Assembly: GCA_964035015.1 (NCBI GenBank)
Contig: OZ035998.1
Location: 27,885,262 to 27,949,261, forward strand
DNA from: Corallium rubrum
Taxonomy: Eukaryota; Cnidaria; Anthozoa; Scleralcyonacea; Coralliidae
DNA: 64,000 nucleotides
Direction of reading: 5' to 3'
Shown here: positions 1-12,800 of the stretch, piece after piece
Layout of the letters: each line of letters opens with the position of its first letter
Numbering within the stretch: the stretch's first letter is position 1
Notes under the pieces: generated by a model
What the model was told of the DNA's origin: nothing
The model's database searches: none
What the model saw: the letters and a program-made list of their open reading frames with translations, nothing else
Program-made: the position numbers and the translations under genes

Positions 1-940
1 TGCTGTGTGATCGAGTGAAATGCCCAATATCATTTATAATATACTGTAGCTTTATATCCATGCCAGAACTCGAAAGAATTATGCTGCTAATTTGCAGTAT
101 AGAATTTGAGAAAGAGTATCCAGTACCACTAAAAGTTGATCATTTGTCGCCTAACTGAGTGGTCAGATGCCCGTGGATATATACGTTACATCCAAAAATA
201 TGTCCGCAAAGTCTGAGGGAAACCAAGTCAAACTGTTTACTTTCAAACAATGGGATGTGTATCAGATGTAATTGGCTACAAAATGGTAGAAAGCTGTGGA
301 CAAACAATCAGGTAAACTTTGTCTGGTGCAAAGTAATAAAGAGGCGTAATACTGTGGCATTCAGTATGCTTAGTAACATTCTTAGCAACAAGTGAATGAG
401 TTTGAAGCATACCACCTTGGAGAACTTGGTTCTCATCAAGTTGAATGATAAGGTGTGGAATGATGCTGAACACGAAGAAATCACCATTTGAAAGGGTGCT
501 TGAAATTTACTTTTGAAAATGGTGGAAAAGGAATCTTGATGAAGTTATCCAACCTCAACCAACAACAAAAGTGCCACACCTAGAAATTGAAGACTCGTCG
601 TCGGACAGTGACAAAAGCTGCAGTGAATCCTCTTAAGAAAATGAGTGACTGACAGTGTTTTGAACCTTTTTTATAGTTTATTTTTTATTGAAGTTATTTT
701 GTTATTTTGTAATAGATCAGTTTATATACAGTACATGTATACTTGTAAATTCATTTGTACTGTCGTATCATTTTCATATGGCTTTCTCAAGAAACAATAT
801 TATTAATAGTCTTCACATTATATAATCTTATCTATGGACATTTAGTTTTTATATTATTGTTAATATTATTACGGTAATAGTTTATTTCATCTGTTTGTAT
901 TCCTGTAAAAAAGTTCAACATATCTTGAAATCATTTCCCA
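1..940. other. No convincing gene
   Basis: AT-rich sequence. A short open frame at 517-636 (+) ends in an acidic Ser/Asp-rich tail before a TAA and could be the end of a decayed coding region. It is only 39 codons, has a stop just upstream and matches nothing I recognise. Confidence 0.3.
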
Positions 941-1500
941 GTATTAGTCACGGGACAAAAAAATTGGTTTGCACATTTGCAAATTTAATGACAAAGTTGT
1001 TGCAAAAATCGACTTTGCACGCGCGTTTGCCAAATTTGCACATTTGCGAAGTTGAAAATTGCTTACATCTTTGCAACGATTGCAATTTTACAATTGCCGT
1101 AGAATCAACGGTGTAAACCTATTGCAAATTTGTTGCAAACGTCAACTTTACTATAAGTTCTGCCACGCTAGCAAACGTTTTGTAAAGACAAATTTTGCTA
1201 ATGTCTTTGCACGCTTTGCAAATTTGTTGCAAAGGTCAACTTTACTATAGATTTTGCCCCGCTAGTAAACTTGTTGTAAAGACAGACTTTACTACTGTAA
1301 TCTTTTTGCACAATATGTAAATCTGTTGCAGAGAGCAACTTTACTATAACTTTTGCCTCGCTAGCAAACGTGTTGAAAGACAAACTTTGCTAGTGCTTTT
1401 CCACCATACGCAAAGCTGATGTAGTTTATAATGTAGACAATTATTGCTAATTTTTGGCAAATTGCTGTAAAGATTGACTTTGCTTACGAATTTAAATTTC
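941..1500. repeat. TTTGCAAA-rich repeat with CACGGGAC end
   Basis: The stretch begins with CACGGGACAAAA and is dominated by variants of TTTGCAAATTTGTTGCAAA. The same composition occurs at 8500-9090, which ends in the inverted motif TTTTCGTCCCGTG. I read both as copies of one non-autonomous repeat family in opposite orientation. No target duplication was identified. Confidence 0.4.
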
Positions 1501-2056
1501 AGGCTATTTTCTGATTACAATTAAACTAAAATGTGTTTTTTATTATTTTTTTTTACGTAATTGTTCGAGATTATAAAAGTTTTTATTGTCAATCTTCAAA
1601 CCTTAAAAAGAAAAACTGTTTTAAAGTGTTACAACACTTTTTTAAATTGTATAATGGAAACTGGTGACTAAAAATAAAATAATTATAAAAAGAAATCAGT
1701 TTGCTATTTTTGTTGATTTTTTTGCGCATTGGTGATAAGTTATATATTTAAGTTTGCTGTAGTGCTTTGCGATTTTGAACATACAAGAGACATCAGTGGA
1801 ATAAAATGTTGAAACAAACGTTTATTTTCATCTCAATTGACGTAACAACATACTGTAAAAGAAAAGAAAAGACGACATAATTGCAATAGCGTAAAGTAAG
1901 TAAGCTACATATACCCACGGACAAATTAACATTAACTCATTCCTGTCCGAGGGATTCCCTAGAGGTGAATAAAATCGTCTGGCGTTAGCCAGAATACTAG
2001 AAATACATGCATGATCGCGACAACCCCTCGCCCACTTTTAATATATACATTTTTGT

Positions 2057-2128
2057 AATCCACCCCCCCCCCCCCCCCCCACCACCACCACCACCACCAC
2101 CACCACCACCACCACCACACACACACAC
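2057..2128. repeat. Poly-C, (ACC)n and (AC)n microsatellite
   Basis: A run of about 17 C is followed by about 12 ACC triplets and a short (AC)n tract, directly upstream of T-rich sequence. Confidence 0.9.
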
Positions 2129-2760
2129 TTTCTGTTGTGTTTTTTTTTTGTATTTAAGTATATTATAGTTTTTATATTTTTATATTTAGTCTATTATAAT
2201 TTTAGTATGTAATAATAAAATTAACAGCCTGAAAAATTTTGAATAGAAAGAGAGAAACAAACCAGTATAACATCAAAGAAAATTCATTGGCAAAGTTCAT
2301 CTGTAGTCATGTATTGACACACCGAAAGAGCATACGAAGTCAATATTAAAAAAGAAACAACGAGATGAACCAAATAACAAATTTTCATTCAAAACAGATA
2401 ATAGTGGCCAAGAAAAGACACAATGCCACGTCCTAGCGTCCAAAGACAACTGTAGACAAGAATATTATTTATATTGCATGATTTTCTTTTTCAAGACTCA
2501 GCTATAACTGGTAAATATGAATCTCCTTCGGTTAAACTTGCTTCTCCTTTTGTCACGTTCGGTTTCTTACATTTCCATGACCAGGCATCATTCAGTTCTC
2601 TTCAAGATCTAAAAAGCCGTTTGTTTTAAACTGATTTCTTCATCGTTCTCCCTCGAGTTAAGTATAGAATACACCAGAGCAGAATTCTTTACAGGCTTTG
2701 GCCAGTTTCAGGACACAGTGTCGTTTTCGGTCTTCGTGTAACAGTTACCAGTACCCTGCT

Positions 2761-2786
2761 ATCCGAACTGCGAAAGTTGCGGATTT

Positions 2787-2850
<64 letters not shown>

Positions 2851-2876
2851 AAATCCGCAACTTTCGCAGTTCGGAT
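2761..2876. repeat. Palindrome with (TA)n core
   Basis: Arms of about 28 bp (ATCCGAACTGCGAAAGTTGC at 2761-2780 and its reverse complement near 2857-2876) flank about 55 bp of alternating TA. Arms and core together form one near-perfect palindrome, typical of small foldback MITEs whose centre has expanded as a microsatellite. Confidence 0.75.
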
Positions 2877-3470
2877 TTTGCTTCCCACTTGCGTGTAATT
2901 TCGCGTGTAAGTGAACTACACGCGTGTCGAGATTAGCACCCTCATCCAGGCTCGGGGAAAATACTAAAGACCAATTCGGGCAGGAAAGTTATGTATTGTT
3001 ATGTATTTGGGATTGAAAGCATTTCCATTTGCCAAGTTGTCCATTAGTTTCTGAACTATAGTAGGTCTATTCAATTTGAAAAGAAACATTCTCCATCACC
3101 TACTTGTTTAGACGTAACTTCTATGTAATAGTAGCTACATGTATCTAAACAGAGATTATTGATTTTTGCGAATGACATTGTATGAACATCAATGAAGATT
3201 TTTATATTTTGAGGAATGTTGTGAACTGGAAAAAAAATAGTCCACCGATTGAATGAAATAATTTAAAAGCTACCGAAAAAGATAACTATCTGAACAACAT
3301 GGCTATGAGGCTCCACCAGACATTTTTCTCGTAATTTGTTGTCCGGATATTTAACGGATGTCCGGATGTTGAAGTTCCTATACAACAAAGAAAAAGAAGA
3401 CATTTAAAAAAAATTTATTTAAGGTTATGATTAATACACACTGTACATAAAATACAACACTTGTTAATGT

Positions 3471-5215
3471 GCATGCTCGCAAGCCAAGACGCTAGCCAAG
3501 ACGCAAGCCGAGACGCAAGACAAGACGCAAGACAAGACGCAAGTCAAGACGCAAGACGCAAGACAAGACGCAAGACAAGACGCAAGACAAGACGCAAGAC
3601 AAGACGCACGACAAGAGGCACGGAAAGACGCATGGGAAGATGCACGGCAAGACGCACGGCAAGACGCACGGCAAGACGCGCGACAAGACGCACGGCAAGA
3701 CACACGGCAAGACGCACGACAAGACGCACGACAAGACGCAAGGCAAGACGCAAGACAAGACGCAAGGCAAGACAAGACGCAAGATGCAAGACAAGACGCA
3801 AGATGCAAGACAAGACGCAAGATGCAAGACAAGATACAAAACAAGATGCAAGACAAGATACAAGACAAGATGCAACATGCATGACAAGATGCAACATGCA
3901 AGACAACATGCAACATGCAAGACGAGATGCAAGATGCAAGACAAGATGCAAGACAAAATACAAGATGCAAGGCAAGATGCAAGAAAAGATGCAAGACAAG
4001 ATACAAGACAAGAGACAAGATGCAAGACCAGAGACAAGAGACAAGATGCAAGACAAGAGACAAGATGCAAGACAAGAGACAAGAGACAAGATGCAAGACA
4101 AGAGACAAGGTGCAAGACAAGAGACAAGATGCAAGACAAGATGCAAGACAAGATGCAAGACAGGATGCAAGACAGGATGCAAGACAGGATGCAAGACAGG
4201 ATGCAAGACAGGATGCAAGACAGGATGCAAGACAGGATGCAAGACAGGATGCAAGACAGGATGCAAGACAGGATGCAAGACAGGATGCAAGACAGGATGC
4301 AAGACAGGATGCAAGACAGGATGCAAGACAGGATGCAAGACAGGATGCAAGACAGGATGCAAGACAGGATGCAAGATGCAAGACAGGATGCAAGATGCAA
4401 GACAGGATGCAAGATGCAAGACAGGATGGAAGATGCAAGACAGGATGCAAGACGCAAGACAGGACGCAAGACAGGACGCAAGACAAGACGCAAGACGCAA
4501 GACCAGACGTAAGACAAGACGCAAGACGCAAGAAGACGCAAGACAAGACGCAAGACAAGACGCAAGACAAGACGCAAGACAAGACGCAAGACAAGATGCA
4601 AGACGCAAGACAAGATGCAAGACGCAAGACAGGATGCAAGACGCAAGACAGGATGCAAGACGCAAGACAGGATGCAAGACGCAAGACAAGACGCAAGACA
4701 AGACGCAAGACAAGACGCAAGACAAGACGCAAGACAAGATGCAAGACGCAAGACAAGATGCAAGACGCAAGACAGGATGCAAGATGCAAGGCAAGATGCA
4801 CGACGCAAGACAAGATGCAAGACGCAAGACAAGATGCACGACGCAAGACAAGATGCAAGACGCAAGACAAGATGCAAGACGCAAGACAAGGGACAAGATG
4901 CAAGACGCAATACAAGATGCAAGACAAGATGCAAGACAAGAGACAAGATGCAAGACAAGACAAGAGGCAAGATGCAAGACAAGATGGAAGACGGGAGACA
5001 AGATGCGAGACAAGAGACAAGATGCAAGACAAGGCGAGGCGAGGCGAGGCGAGGCGAGGCGAGGCGAGGCGAGGCCAGATGCGAGGCCAGATGCGAGGCC
5101 AGATGCGAGGCCAGATGCGAGGCCAGATGCGAGGCCAGATGCGAGGCCAGATGCGAGGCCAGATGCGAGGCAAGATGCGAGGCAAGATGCGAGGCAAGAT
5201 GCGAGGCAAGACAAT
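3471..5215. repeat. GACGCAAGACAA-type minisatellite, 1.75 kb
   Basis: Tandem array of related units. GACGCAAGACAA variants dominate 3471-3790 and 4440-4900; GATGCAAGACAG 12-mers are highly uniform at 4140-4375; a GAGGC pentamer run lies at 5033-5075; GAGGCCAGATGC 12-mers fill 5072-5215. The blocks look like successive local expansions. The array stays open in several frames on both strands, but the encoded peptides are only repeats of KTRRKTR or LASC type, so I do not call genes. Confidence 0.9.
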
Positions 5216-5829
5216 ATATAGATATCGTCTTTTTATAAATAAGTATAGGATATAGCACTGCATAAAATAGATATAAATTGTTCTTTTCTACTTACTTGTC
5301 TATATACTTGTAAATATCTTTCTGTCTCTATGTTTGGTGGTCTGTAGTAACTCTGGTCTAGAAATAGCACATGAAAAGTTATGATATAAAATAAATGTAC
5401 TTGCAAAGTTACAATGCATTAATTCGAATCAATCCAAATTACAATGCAAATGCATAACAATACCTGAGAAGTAAATTAGGCAAAGTGAGGCAACGTGCAA
5501 GACAAGTGCCAAGGCAAAGTGAGGCAAGACAAAACAATTAAGGGAAGGGAAGGGAAGAGAGACAGTCCTTTAAAACTATAAACTGTTTTACCAAATACCA
5601 GACACTGCCAGATGGCAAAATTTTACTGGATACTGCCCACTGGGCACCAATACCCGAATCTGGCACATCTCTAAAAACTTTACAATACTTATACAGAACA
5701 ACGTACATTATATAAAAATCATCTTTAATAATTTATAAATAAAATTATGTCACATTAAAAATAAACATATTTTTTTACTTACTTGTTAAATAGTTGGTAG
5801 AGCAAAGTTACAGTAATATTTTCAAAATA
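5216..5829. other. No gene seen
   Basis: AT-rich sequence with scattered CAAGGCAAAGTGAGGC motifs near 5480-5530 that look like decayed units of the preceding minisatellite. Confidence 0.4.
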
Positions 5830-6058
5830 ATGTATTTCAATGCAATGCACTCCAATACAATGCATGTAATACAATGCAATGCAATGTAATGCAAAACAAT
5901 GCAAAACAATGCAAAACAATGTAATGCAATACAATGCAATGTGACACAGTCCTCATTACAATGCAATAAATATTAATACACTGCAAAACTATACAATACA
6001 AAACTTTATAACACTCCAATACAATGCAATATAACAATACAAAAATGCAGTACATTAC
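5830..6058. repeat. Degenerate AATGC-type pentanucleotide region
   Basis: Imperfect repeats of CAATGCAATG and CAATACAATG that lead into the pure pentamer arrays downstream. Confidence 0.7.
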
Positions 6059-6258
6059 ATACAGTACAGTACAGTACAGTACAGTACAGTACAGTACAGT
6101 ACAGTACAGTACAGTACAGTACAGTACAGTACAGTACAGTACAGTACAGTACAGTACAGTACAGTACAGTACAGTACAGTACAGTACAGTACAGTACAGT
6201 ACAGTACAGTACAGTACAGTACAGTACAGTACAGTACAGTACAGTACAGTACAGTACA
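6059..6258. repeat. (ACAGT)n microsatellite
   Basis: About 40 almost perfect copies of the pentamer ACAGT, followed by a few GCAAC units. Open frames on both strands are a by-product of a stop-free pentamer. Confidence 0.95.
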
Positions 6259-6350
6259 GCGCAACGCAACGCAACGCAGCGCAGTGACTACATGTATATA
6301 ATAAGAAAAGTTACTATATAATACAATATTGCAATACAATGCAATAAGCA

Positions 6351-6612
6351 ATGCAATGCAATGCAATGCAGTGCAGTGCAGTGCAGTGCAGTGCAGTGCA
6401 GTGCAGTGCAGTGCAGTGCAGTGCAGTGCAGTGCAGTGCAGTGCAGTGCAGTGCAGTGCAGTGCAATACAATACAATACAATACAATACAATACAATACA
6501 ATACAATACAATACAATACAGTACAGTACAGTACAATACAATACAATACAATACAATACAATACAATACAATACAATACAATACAATACAATACAATACA
6601 ATACAATACAGT
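6351..6612. repeat. (GTGCA)n then (ATACA)n microsatellites
   Basis: AATGC units at 6351-6369 change into about 20 GTGCA units and then, near 6463, into about 28 ATACA units interrupted by three ACAGT units. Each array differs from its neighbour by single-base changes in the pentamer, so it is one locus with local homogenisation. Confidence 0.95.
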
Positions 6613-8139
6613 ACTCGGCAATACAATGCAACGAGAATGTTTATACCTTTTAAGACACTGTAAAACTATACAAAATAACAAAAAGAAATATTTAATACAA
6701 TACTGCAATACATTCAAGCAAAACATTTGAATATAATTCAATACAGTACAATATTATAAATACCATCTTACATAATGCATCACCTATAAAAAAGTATTAT
6801 ATAGGTATGGGATTAGCTGCACTTAAAAATAAACAATTTTTTTCTTTCAACTTACTTGTCTTGTTTAATTGGTAGAATATCTTTCTGTCTTTATGTTTGG
6901 TGTTCTATAGTTAGCTCTGGCCCAAAAAAAAAAGAATTGAAAAAGCCTCTGATATATAAACTTTTATTTATAAAACAAAGAGTTGCAAAGAGTAACCACA
7001 AAGTGTTTAACTTACAAAATACATTTATAAAATGCAAAAAGTAGTAACGATTTAACTTGTTTTTACATGCCCAACTTAGACATTTGATGTATGGGTCAAA
7101 CACTGTCAAAATTTATGGTTTTGAAGACTTCGAAGATACAAACACCTTTATCCCGCTGTGGAATACTGGAATTTAATCCAAGATACAGAATAGTATTACT
7201 AATAGTTCACACTCTTTCAGTTTACTAAACCTCTTTTTATCAAAGTTTGTCGTAATCAATCTTCGTTTCCAGTTTTTGTTTGTACCGTACCGTCACTGCA
7301 GTGTTTAACAAGCTTTTTTGACGTTAAAAATCCACATATTCAGACATATACTACGGCATAAACAACAGAGGTTTCCTAAGGCACCACTTTGATGACAAGT
7401 GATGGCGTTTTTTTTGGAGATGTTCACTATAAAAAGATGGATTTTTTCCTTTTGTCCATTTAGATTAAACCAACCCGCCATCTTCTTGCTTGAATAATTA
7501 GTGTGCTTTTGCGGGAAATTTCCTGAGATATGATTGGCCGATAAAACTATGAACAAGGCTCCGACTTTAATCCGATGACGCATCGATGGAAACATCGAAT
7601 TATGACAGCACTCCCGCAAAAAGTATTTATGTCTTTTAGGCATACTTTTTCATATTTAAGCAAATGCCTTTCTCTAGAAGCTTGTTGTGTATAAGCATAT
7701 TTTAAGCATGCGTGTTGTTTCTTGTTGACCAGGGTGTGCCCTAGGATACAGGCTATATAGGGATATCCTCTTGGTCGGATATGTTACAATTTTTTGTCAT
7801 TCTAAGACTACAATCGTGGTCATAAATAATTGGGACAGCAGTGCAAATGAAGAGTCTGGTAGCCTCACACAAGAAAAACTATAATATATCGCCTTGAATC
7901 CTTACCTAACAATCTCTCCCCTCCATCAATGTTGTTTCATTTTATACTTGGTGTGATATAACGCGAAAAAGAGCAATAGAATGGCAACATTGAAGGGGGG
8001 CAACTTCGAATGCGTAGTGGTTTTTACGAACTGTCCTAGCGTTTTTGGCCATGATTGTGGAACATAGGGTTATATTTTTTTGGTCGAACAAAATGCATGT
8101 TTTCGGTTTTTGTTACCTGAATGAACAAAGCACCGTTGA
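6613..8139. other. No gene seen
   Basis: Unique-looking AT-rich sequence. Short frames are present on both strands but have no domain, splice context or composition that supports them. Confidence 0.4.
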
Positions 8140-8250
8140 TTAATTGTTATTAACTAATTCATTAATTAATTAGTTTGATTGATCGATCGATGATTGATTG
8201 ACTAATTGTTTAATCAATTAATTAATTAATTAATTAATTAATTATTGGCA
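8140..8250. repeat. ATTA/TTAATTAA low-complexity tract
   Basis: Simple sequence of ATTAATTA and GATTGATT units ending in a pure TTAA run at 8217-8243. Confidence 0.8.
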
Positions 8251-8499
8251 TTTCCCGTCATCATGTTGAGAAATTCCAAAATATTCAAGACAAATCACAT
8301 AAACTGTGGTGGTAAAGACATCAGTGAATGGTCAAGTGTAGATGATACAATAAAGAGAAACGCTCTGCTGGTGGTTTTTGGTTGCTTACATTGCACTCAA
8401 CCAGAAATATACCACAATTATTTTACACATATGTGTCACACTGTAAAACCACCCGTGGAAATGGTTCCTTGTTAAAATTTCTGCGTATGGAAACACAAT

Positions 8500-9090
8500 T
8501 GGGACGAAAAAGTTTTAAACACCAAGGAGCATTATATTGTCTGGCGTTCAAATCCTCAAAATAAAACTATAAAAACAAGTCAGTTCTACTTTTAAATTTG
8601 TAGAAGACGCTCGCGACGTTTCGTTTACAATATATTTGCACTGGTGTCAAAGTTTTGCAAATTTAAAGTTAAATTTGCTTTAAAAATTTACGTTTGTAAA
8701 TTCATTAGTAAAATTTTGCAAAGTTAAAGAATAAAGATAGCAAAGTTGCAGAACTAATTTGCAAAGTCATGCAAATTTCTACAGCAAATCTGCTTTCAAT
8801 TTGCAATCATAATCAAATTTGTTGCAAATTTAGTTTCAAATTTGTTGCAAATTTAGTTTCAAATTTGTTGCAAATTTAGTTTCAAATTTGTTGCAAATTT
8901 AGTTTCAAATTTGTTGCAAATTTAGTTTCAAATTTGCAGATGCGCAAATTCATGCACAAAGTTGTTGCAAATCTATGAGAACGCAAATCTAAAACGCACC
9001 ATTGCCAAACTACGTGTAAATTTAGTCGATCAAATTTGCAAGTTATTTACAAATGTGCAAATTTAGTGCAATTCTATCTTTTCGTCCCGT
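8500..9090. repeat. MITE-like element with GGGACGAAAA inverted ends
   Basis: The left end reads GGGACGAAAA at 8501-8510 and the right end reads TTTTCGTCCC at 9080-9089. The interior is rich in TTTGCAAA motifs and includes about five copies of a 24-bp unit (core CAAATTTGTTGCAAATTTAG) at 8814-8938. It matches the composition and one terminus of the repeat at 941-1500. Confidence 0.5.
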
Positions 9091-9221
9091 GAGTATTGAA
9101 CTACAGACCTTTACTTACTATTAAATTACATTCTTTACCAAGAATGCAATTATACCCAATACTAAAATTTGAGTTTATGTTTATTAACTATATATTTATT
9201 TTTGTTGTTGTTGTTGTGTAG

Positions 9222-12200
9222 GTTTGTTGGTTTTCAGGCATGAGATTTTCAGTTGTGAACTACTTGGATGAAACCCATGAAGTATTTCGACATATGTTTT
9301 TTATCAATCCAAATTTGTCATCAGATCTTGGTCTATACACAAAAAGTGATGTGTATAAACAAATTAATTTTACAGCTTCTCAGGTAATTTACATGCAGTA
9401 GTACATATTTAATGTATTTAATATATAAAAATAAAAATAAAAACATATACACAGTACATCAATAGAACAAGTGTAAAAGGACAGGAAATTAAAAAGCAAC
9501 AGCCAACAGGCGGAAGAAACTGTTTAAGAAGACTTAAATGATTTCAGTCTACTATATTAAATACATGTAATATAATTATTTTCACTGTATGCTATTGTAC
9601 TGATACCCTGTGTTGATGCATGTACAGTATACATTGAGAACTCTCAGTTTAAAAATTATCTAGTACCTAAAGTTTATAGTGCCATGCAGGGATGTGGTCT
9701 GCTTACACAGTGGATCATACTGGTTCTTCATGCAATATCACTCCAATCTTAACTATGTAATTATTATACTGTGCTGTGCTACGCTGCACTGCACTGTACT
9801 GAGTAGTGTACTGAGTAGTGTACTGAGTAGTGTACTGAGTAGTGTACTGAGTACTGTACCGAGTACTGTGCCGAGTACTGTACTGAGTACTGTACTGAGT
9901 ACTGTACTGAGTAGTGTACTGAGTACTGTACTGAGTAGTGTACTGAGTACTGTACTGAGTACTGCACTGAGTACTGTACTGAGTACTGTACTGAGTAGTG
10001 TACTGAGTAGTGTACTGAGTACTGTACTGAGTACTGTACTGAGTACTGTACTGAGTACTGTACTGAGTACTGTACTGAGTACTGTACTGAGTACTGTACT
10101 GAGTACTGTACTGAGTAGTGTACTGAGTAGTGTACTGAGTAGTGTACTGAGTACTGTACTGAGTACTGTACTGAGTACTGTACTGAGTACTGTACTGAGT
10201 ACTGTACTGAGTACTGTACTGAGTACTGTACTGAGTACTGTACTGAGTACTGTACTGGTGTACTGTACTGAGTACTGTACTGAGTACTGTACTGAGTACT
10301 GTACTGAGTACTGTACTGAGTACTGTACTGAGTACTGTACTGAGTACTGTACTGAGTACTGTACTGAGTACTGTACTGAGTACTGTACTGAGTGCTGTAC
10401 TGAGTAGTGTACTGAGTACTGTACTGAGTACTGTACTGAGTAGTGTACTGAGTACTGTACCGAGTACTGTACCGAGTACTGTACCGAGTACTGTACCGAG
10501 TACTGTACCGAGTACTGTACCGAGTACTGTACTGAGTAGTGTACTGAGTACTGTACTGAGTACTGTACTGAGTACTGTACTGTACTGTACTGTACTGAGT
10601 AGTGTACTGAGTACTGTACTGAGTACTGTACTGAGTACTGTACTGAGTACTGTACTGAGTACTGTACTGAGTACTGTACTGAGTACTGTACTGAGTAGTG
10701 TACTGAGTAGTGTACCGAGTACTGTACTGAGTAGTGTACTGAGTACTGTACCGAGTACTGTACTGAGTACTGTACTGAGTACTGTACTGAGTAGTGTACT
10801 GAGTACTGTACTGAGTACTGTACTGAGTAGTGTACTGAGTACTGTACTGAGTAGTGTACTGAGTACTGTACCGAGTACTGTACCGAGTACTGTACCGAGT
10901 ACTGTACTGAGTACTGTACTGAGTACTGTACCGAGTACTGTACCGAGTACTGTACCGAGTACTGTACCGAGTACTGTACCGAGTACTGTACCGAGTACTG
11001 TACCGAGTACTGTACCGAGTAGTGTACCGAGTAGTGTACCGAGTAGTGTACCGAGTAGTGTACCGAGTACTGTACCGAGTACTGTACCGAGTACTGTACC
11101 GAGTACTGTACCGAGTACTGTACCGAGTACTGTACCGAGTACTGTACCGAGTACTGTACCGAGTACTGTACCGAGTACTGTACCGAGTACTGTACCGAGT
11201 ACTGTACCGAGTACTGTACCGAGTACTGTACCGAGTACTGTACCGAGTACTGTACCGAGTAGTGTACCGAGTAGTGTACCGAGTAGTGTACCGAGTACTG
11301 TACCGAGTACTGTACCGAGTAGTGTACCGAGTAGTGTACCGAGTAGTGTACCGAGTAGTGTACCGAGTAGTGTACCGAGTAGTGTACCGAGTAGTGTACC
11401 GAGTACTGTACCGAGTACTGTACCGAGTAGTGTACCGAGTAGTGTACCGAGTACTGTACCGAGTACTGTACCGAGTACTGTACCGAGTACTGTACCGAGG
11501 ACTGTACCGAGACTGTACCGAGACTGTACCGAGACTGTACTGAGTACTGTACTGAGTATTGTACTGAGTACTGTACTGAGTACTGTACTGAGTACTGTAC
11601 TGAGTACTGTACTGAGTACTGTACTGAGTACTGTACTGAGTACTGTACTGAGTACTGTACTGAGTACTGTACTGAGTACTGTACTGAGTACTGTACTGAG
11701 TACTGTACTGAGTACTGTACTGAGTACTGTACTGAGTACTGTACTGTACTGTACTGTACTGTACTGTACTGTACTGTACTGTACTGTACTGTACTGTACT
11801 GTACTGTACTGTACTGTACTGTACTGTACTGTAATAGAAGTAGTATTTCATAAACGTGTGTTTTACCAGGGGTTACAAACACGAGAGGACAATGAAAATC
11901 ACGAAGCTTTTAACCGAGTAATTTTCATTGTTCTCGAGTGTTTGTAAGACATGAGAGAATAATGAAAATCACGAGGCTGCAAGCCAAGTGATTTTTATTG
12001 TTTTCAAATGTTTTAAAACACAAGAGAACATTGAAAATTACGGTAATAGGCCGAGTGTTTTTTTCTCTCTCGAGTGTTTGTAACCCCTGGCCCCTGGTAA
12101 AACATGATACACGAATTTATGAAATAGCTTCTCAATCGTCAATTATTAATAGTAGAGGGACTTGGTGATTGGTGCATATTAGATTAGACAATGGCTTCAC

Positions 12201-12800
12201 GTTGAATTTATAATTTTAAAATGTGGTAATAAACGGGTTTTTGTTTGTGCCGTTTATTATCTGATTTTTTAATTATTAATTCAGTTTACGCGACCTTTAC
12301 CGGGTTTCAAAATTCACACAGATGACCAAATATTTTTCTCTGATTGGCTAATTAACTCATGAATTATTAATGAGTTTGAAAATGCGATTTATTAATTTTG
12401 TTTACCCGGTCTGTACGGGAAAATTAAATATCTGACCTTGGATTCTATTGTTATATGTATTGTATGAATTAACCTTGCCTGCGACTTGGCCAACTCTGTA
12501 CTGTCAAGACCTTGATCTGATTGATATTTTCCCGTACAAACATTGTTCTCAGTTAATAACCTCTCAGTTATATTAACATTCGTTTACAAACCATTAATTT
12601 CTTTTTAGTATGAACGTGTAAACGATTTTTCTTTGGGTGCTTATGGGTATAGCTGTGGTCAAGATCCACTTAATTGTCCCGTCAAGATGTGCATTCATCA
12701 ATATGTTGGTGCTACAATTATTCCAAGTGAACTATTCTACAATATGCCAAATACAAACCCCGCGAAATGTATCTTTTTTGATAAATTTTTAATTTTCTAG
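9222..12800 (+). CDS. Two putative exons of an unrecognised host gene
   Basis: Exon A (about 9222-9383) follows a T-rich tract ending in TAG and closes at CAG/GTAATT. Exon B starts at 12609 after CTTTTTAG and is in the same phase (0). B either ends at the TAG at 12798-12800 or splices at the GTATCT near 12769. The joined frame reads through conserved-looking sequence such as HEVFRHMFFINPN and DFSLGAYGYSCGQDP, with four Cys in exon B and a potential N-glycosylation site, so a secreted or extracellular domain is possible. The 3.2-kb intron holds the 12-bp minisatellite and a palindromic MITE. I do not recognise the family. The upstream exons lie outside the window or are missing. Confidence 0.4.
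9795..11739. repeat. 12-bp ACTGTACTGAGT minisatellite, 1.9 kb
   Basis: About 160 copies of ACTGTACTGAGT with recurrent substitutions (AGTGTACTGAGT, ACTGTACCGAGT, AGTGTACCGAGT). The T-to-C variant fills long blocks (10860-11510), which indicates block-wise amplification. Because 12 is divisible by 3 and the unit lacks stops in several frames, open frames of about 700 codons appear on the minus strand; I treat them as artefacts. Confidence 0.95.
11740..11833. repeat. (TACTG)n microsatellite
   Basis: About 19 copies of TACTG, the pentamer inside the neighbouring 12-bp unit. It is the reverse complement of the (ACAGT)n array at 6059-6258. Confidence 0.9.
11838..12129. repeat. Palindromic MITE, about 290 bp
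   Basis: The left end (TATTTCATAAACGTGTGTTTTACC, continuing into CAGGGGTTACAAACAC) is matched in inverse at the right end (GTGTTTGTAACCCCTGG, then GGTAAAACATGATACACG and TTTATGAAATAGC). The interior contains three related hairpins built on ACACGAGAGNACAATGAAAA. Typical foldback MITE structure with internal duplication. Confidence 0.7.

Noticed and set aside
3461..5263. Long open frames of up to 600 codons on both strands
   Set aside because: They coincide exactly with a minisatellite and encode only low-complexity repeats; opposite-strand frames of equal length show it is a periodicity effect.
5837..6741. Cys/Tyr/Val-rich frames
   Set aside because: Pure pentanucleotide microsatellites.
3471..11833. 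CRISPR-like arrays
   Set aside because: The repeats are contiguous with no unique spacers and lie in an animal genome.
9679..11882. Frames of about 700 codons
   Set aside because: Produced by a 12-bp stop-free tandem unit; no non-repeat domain.
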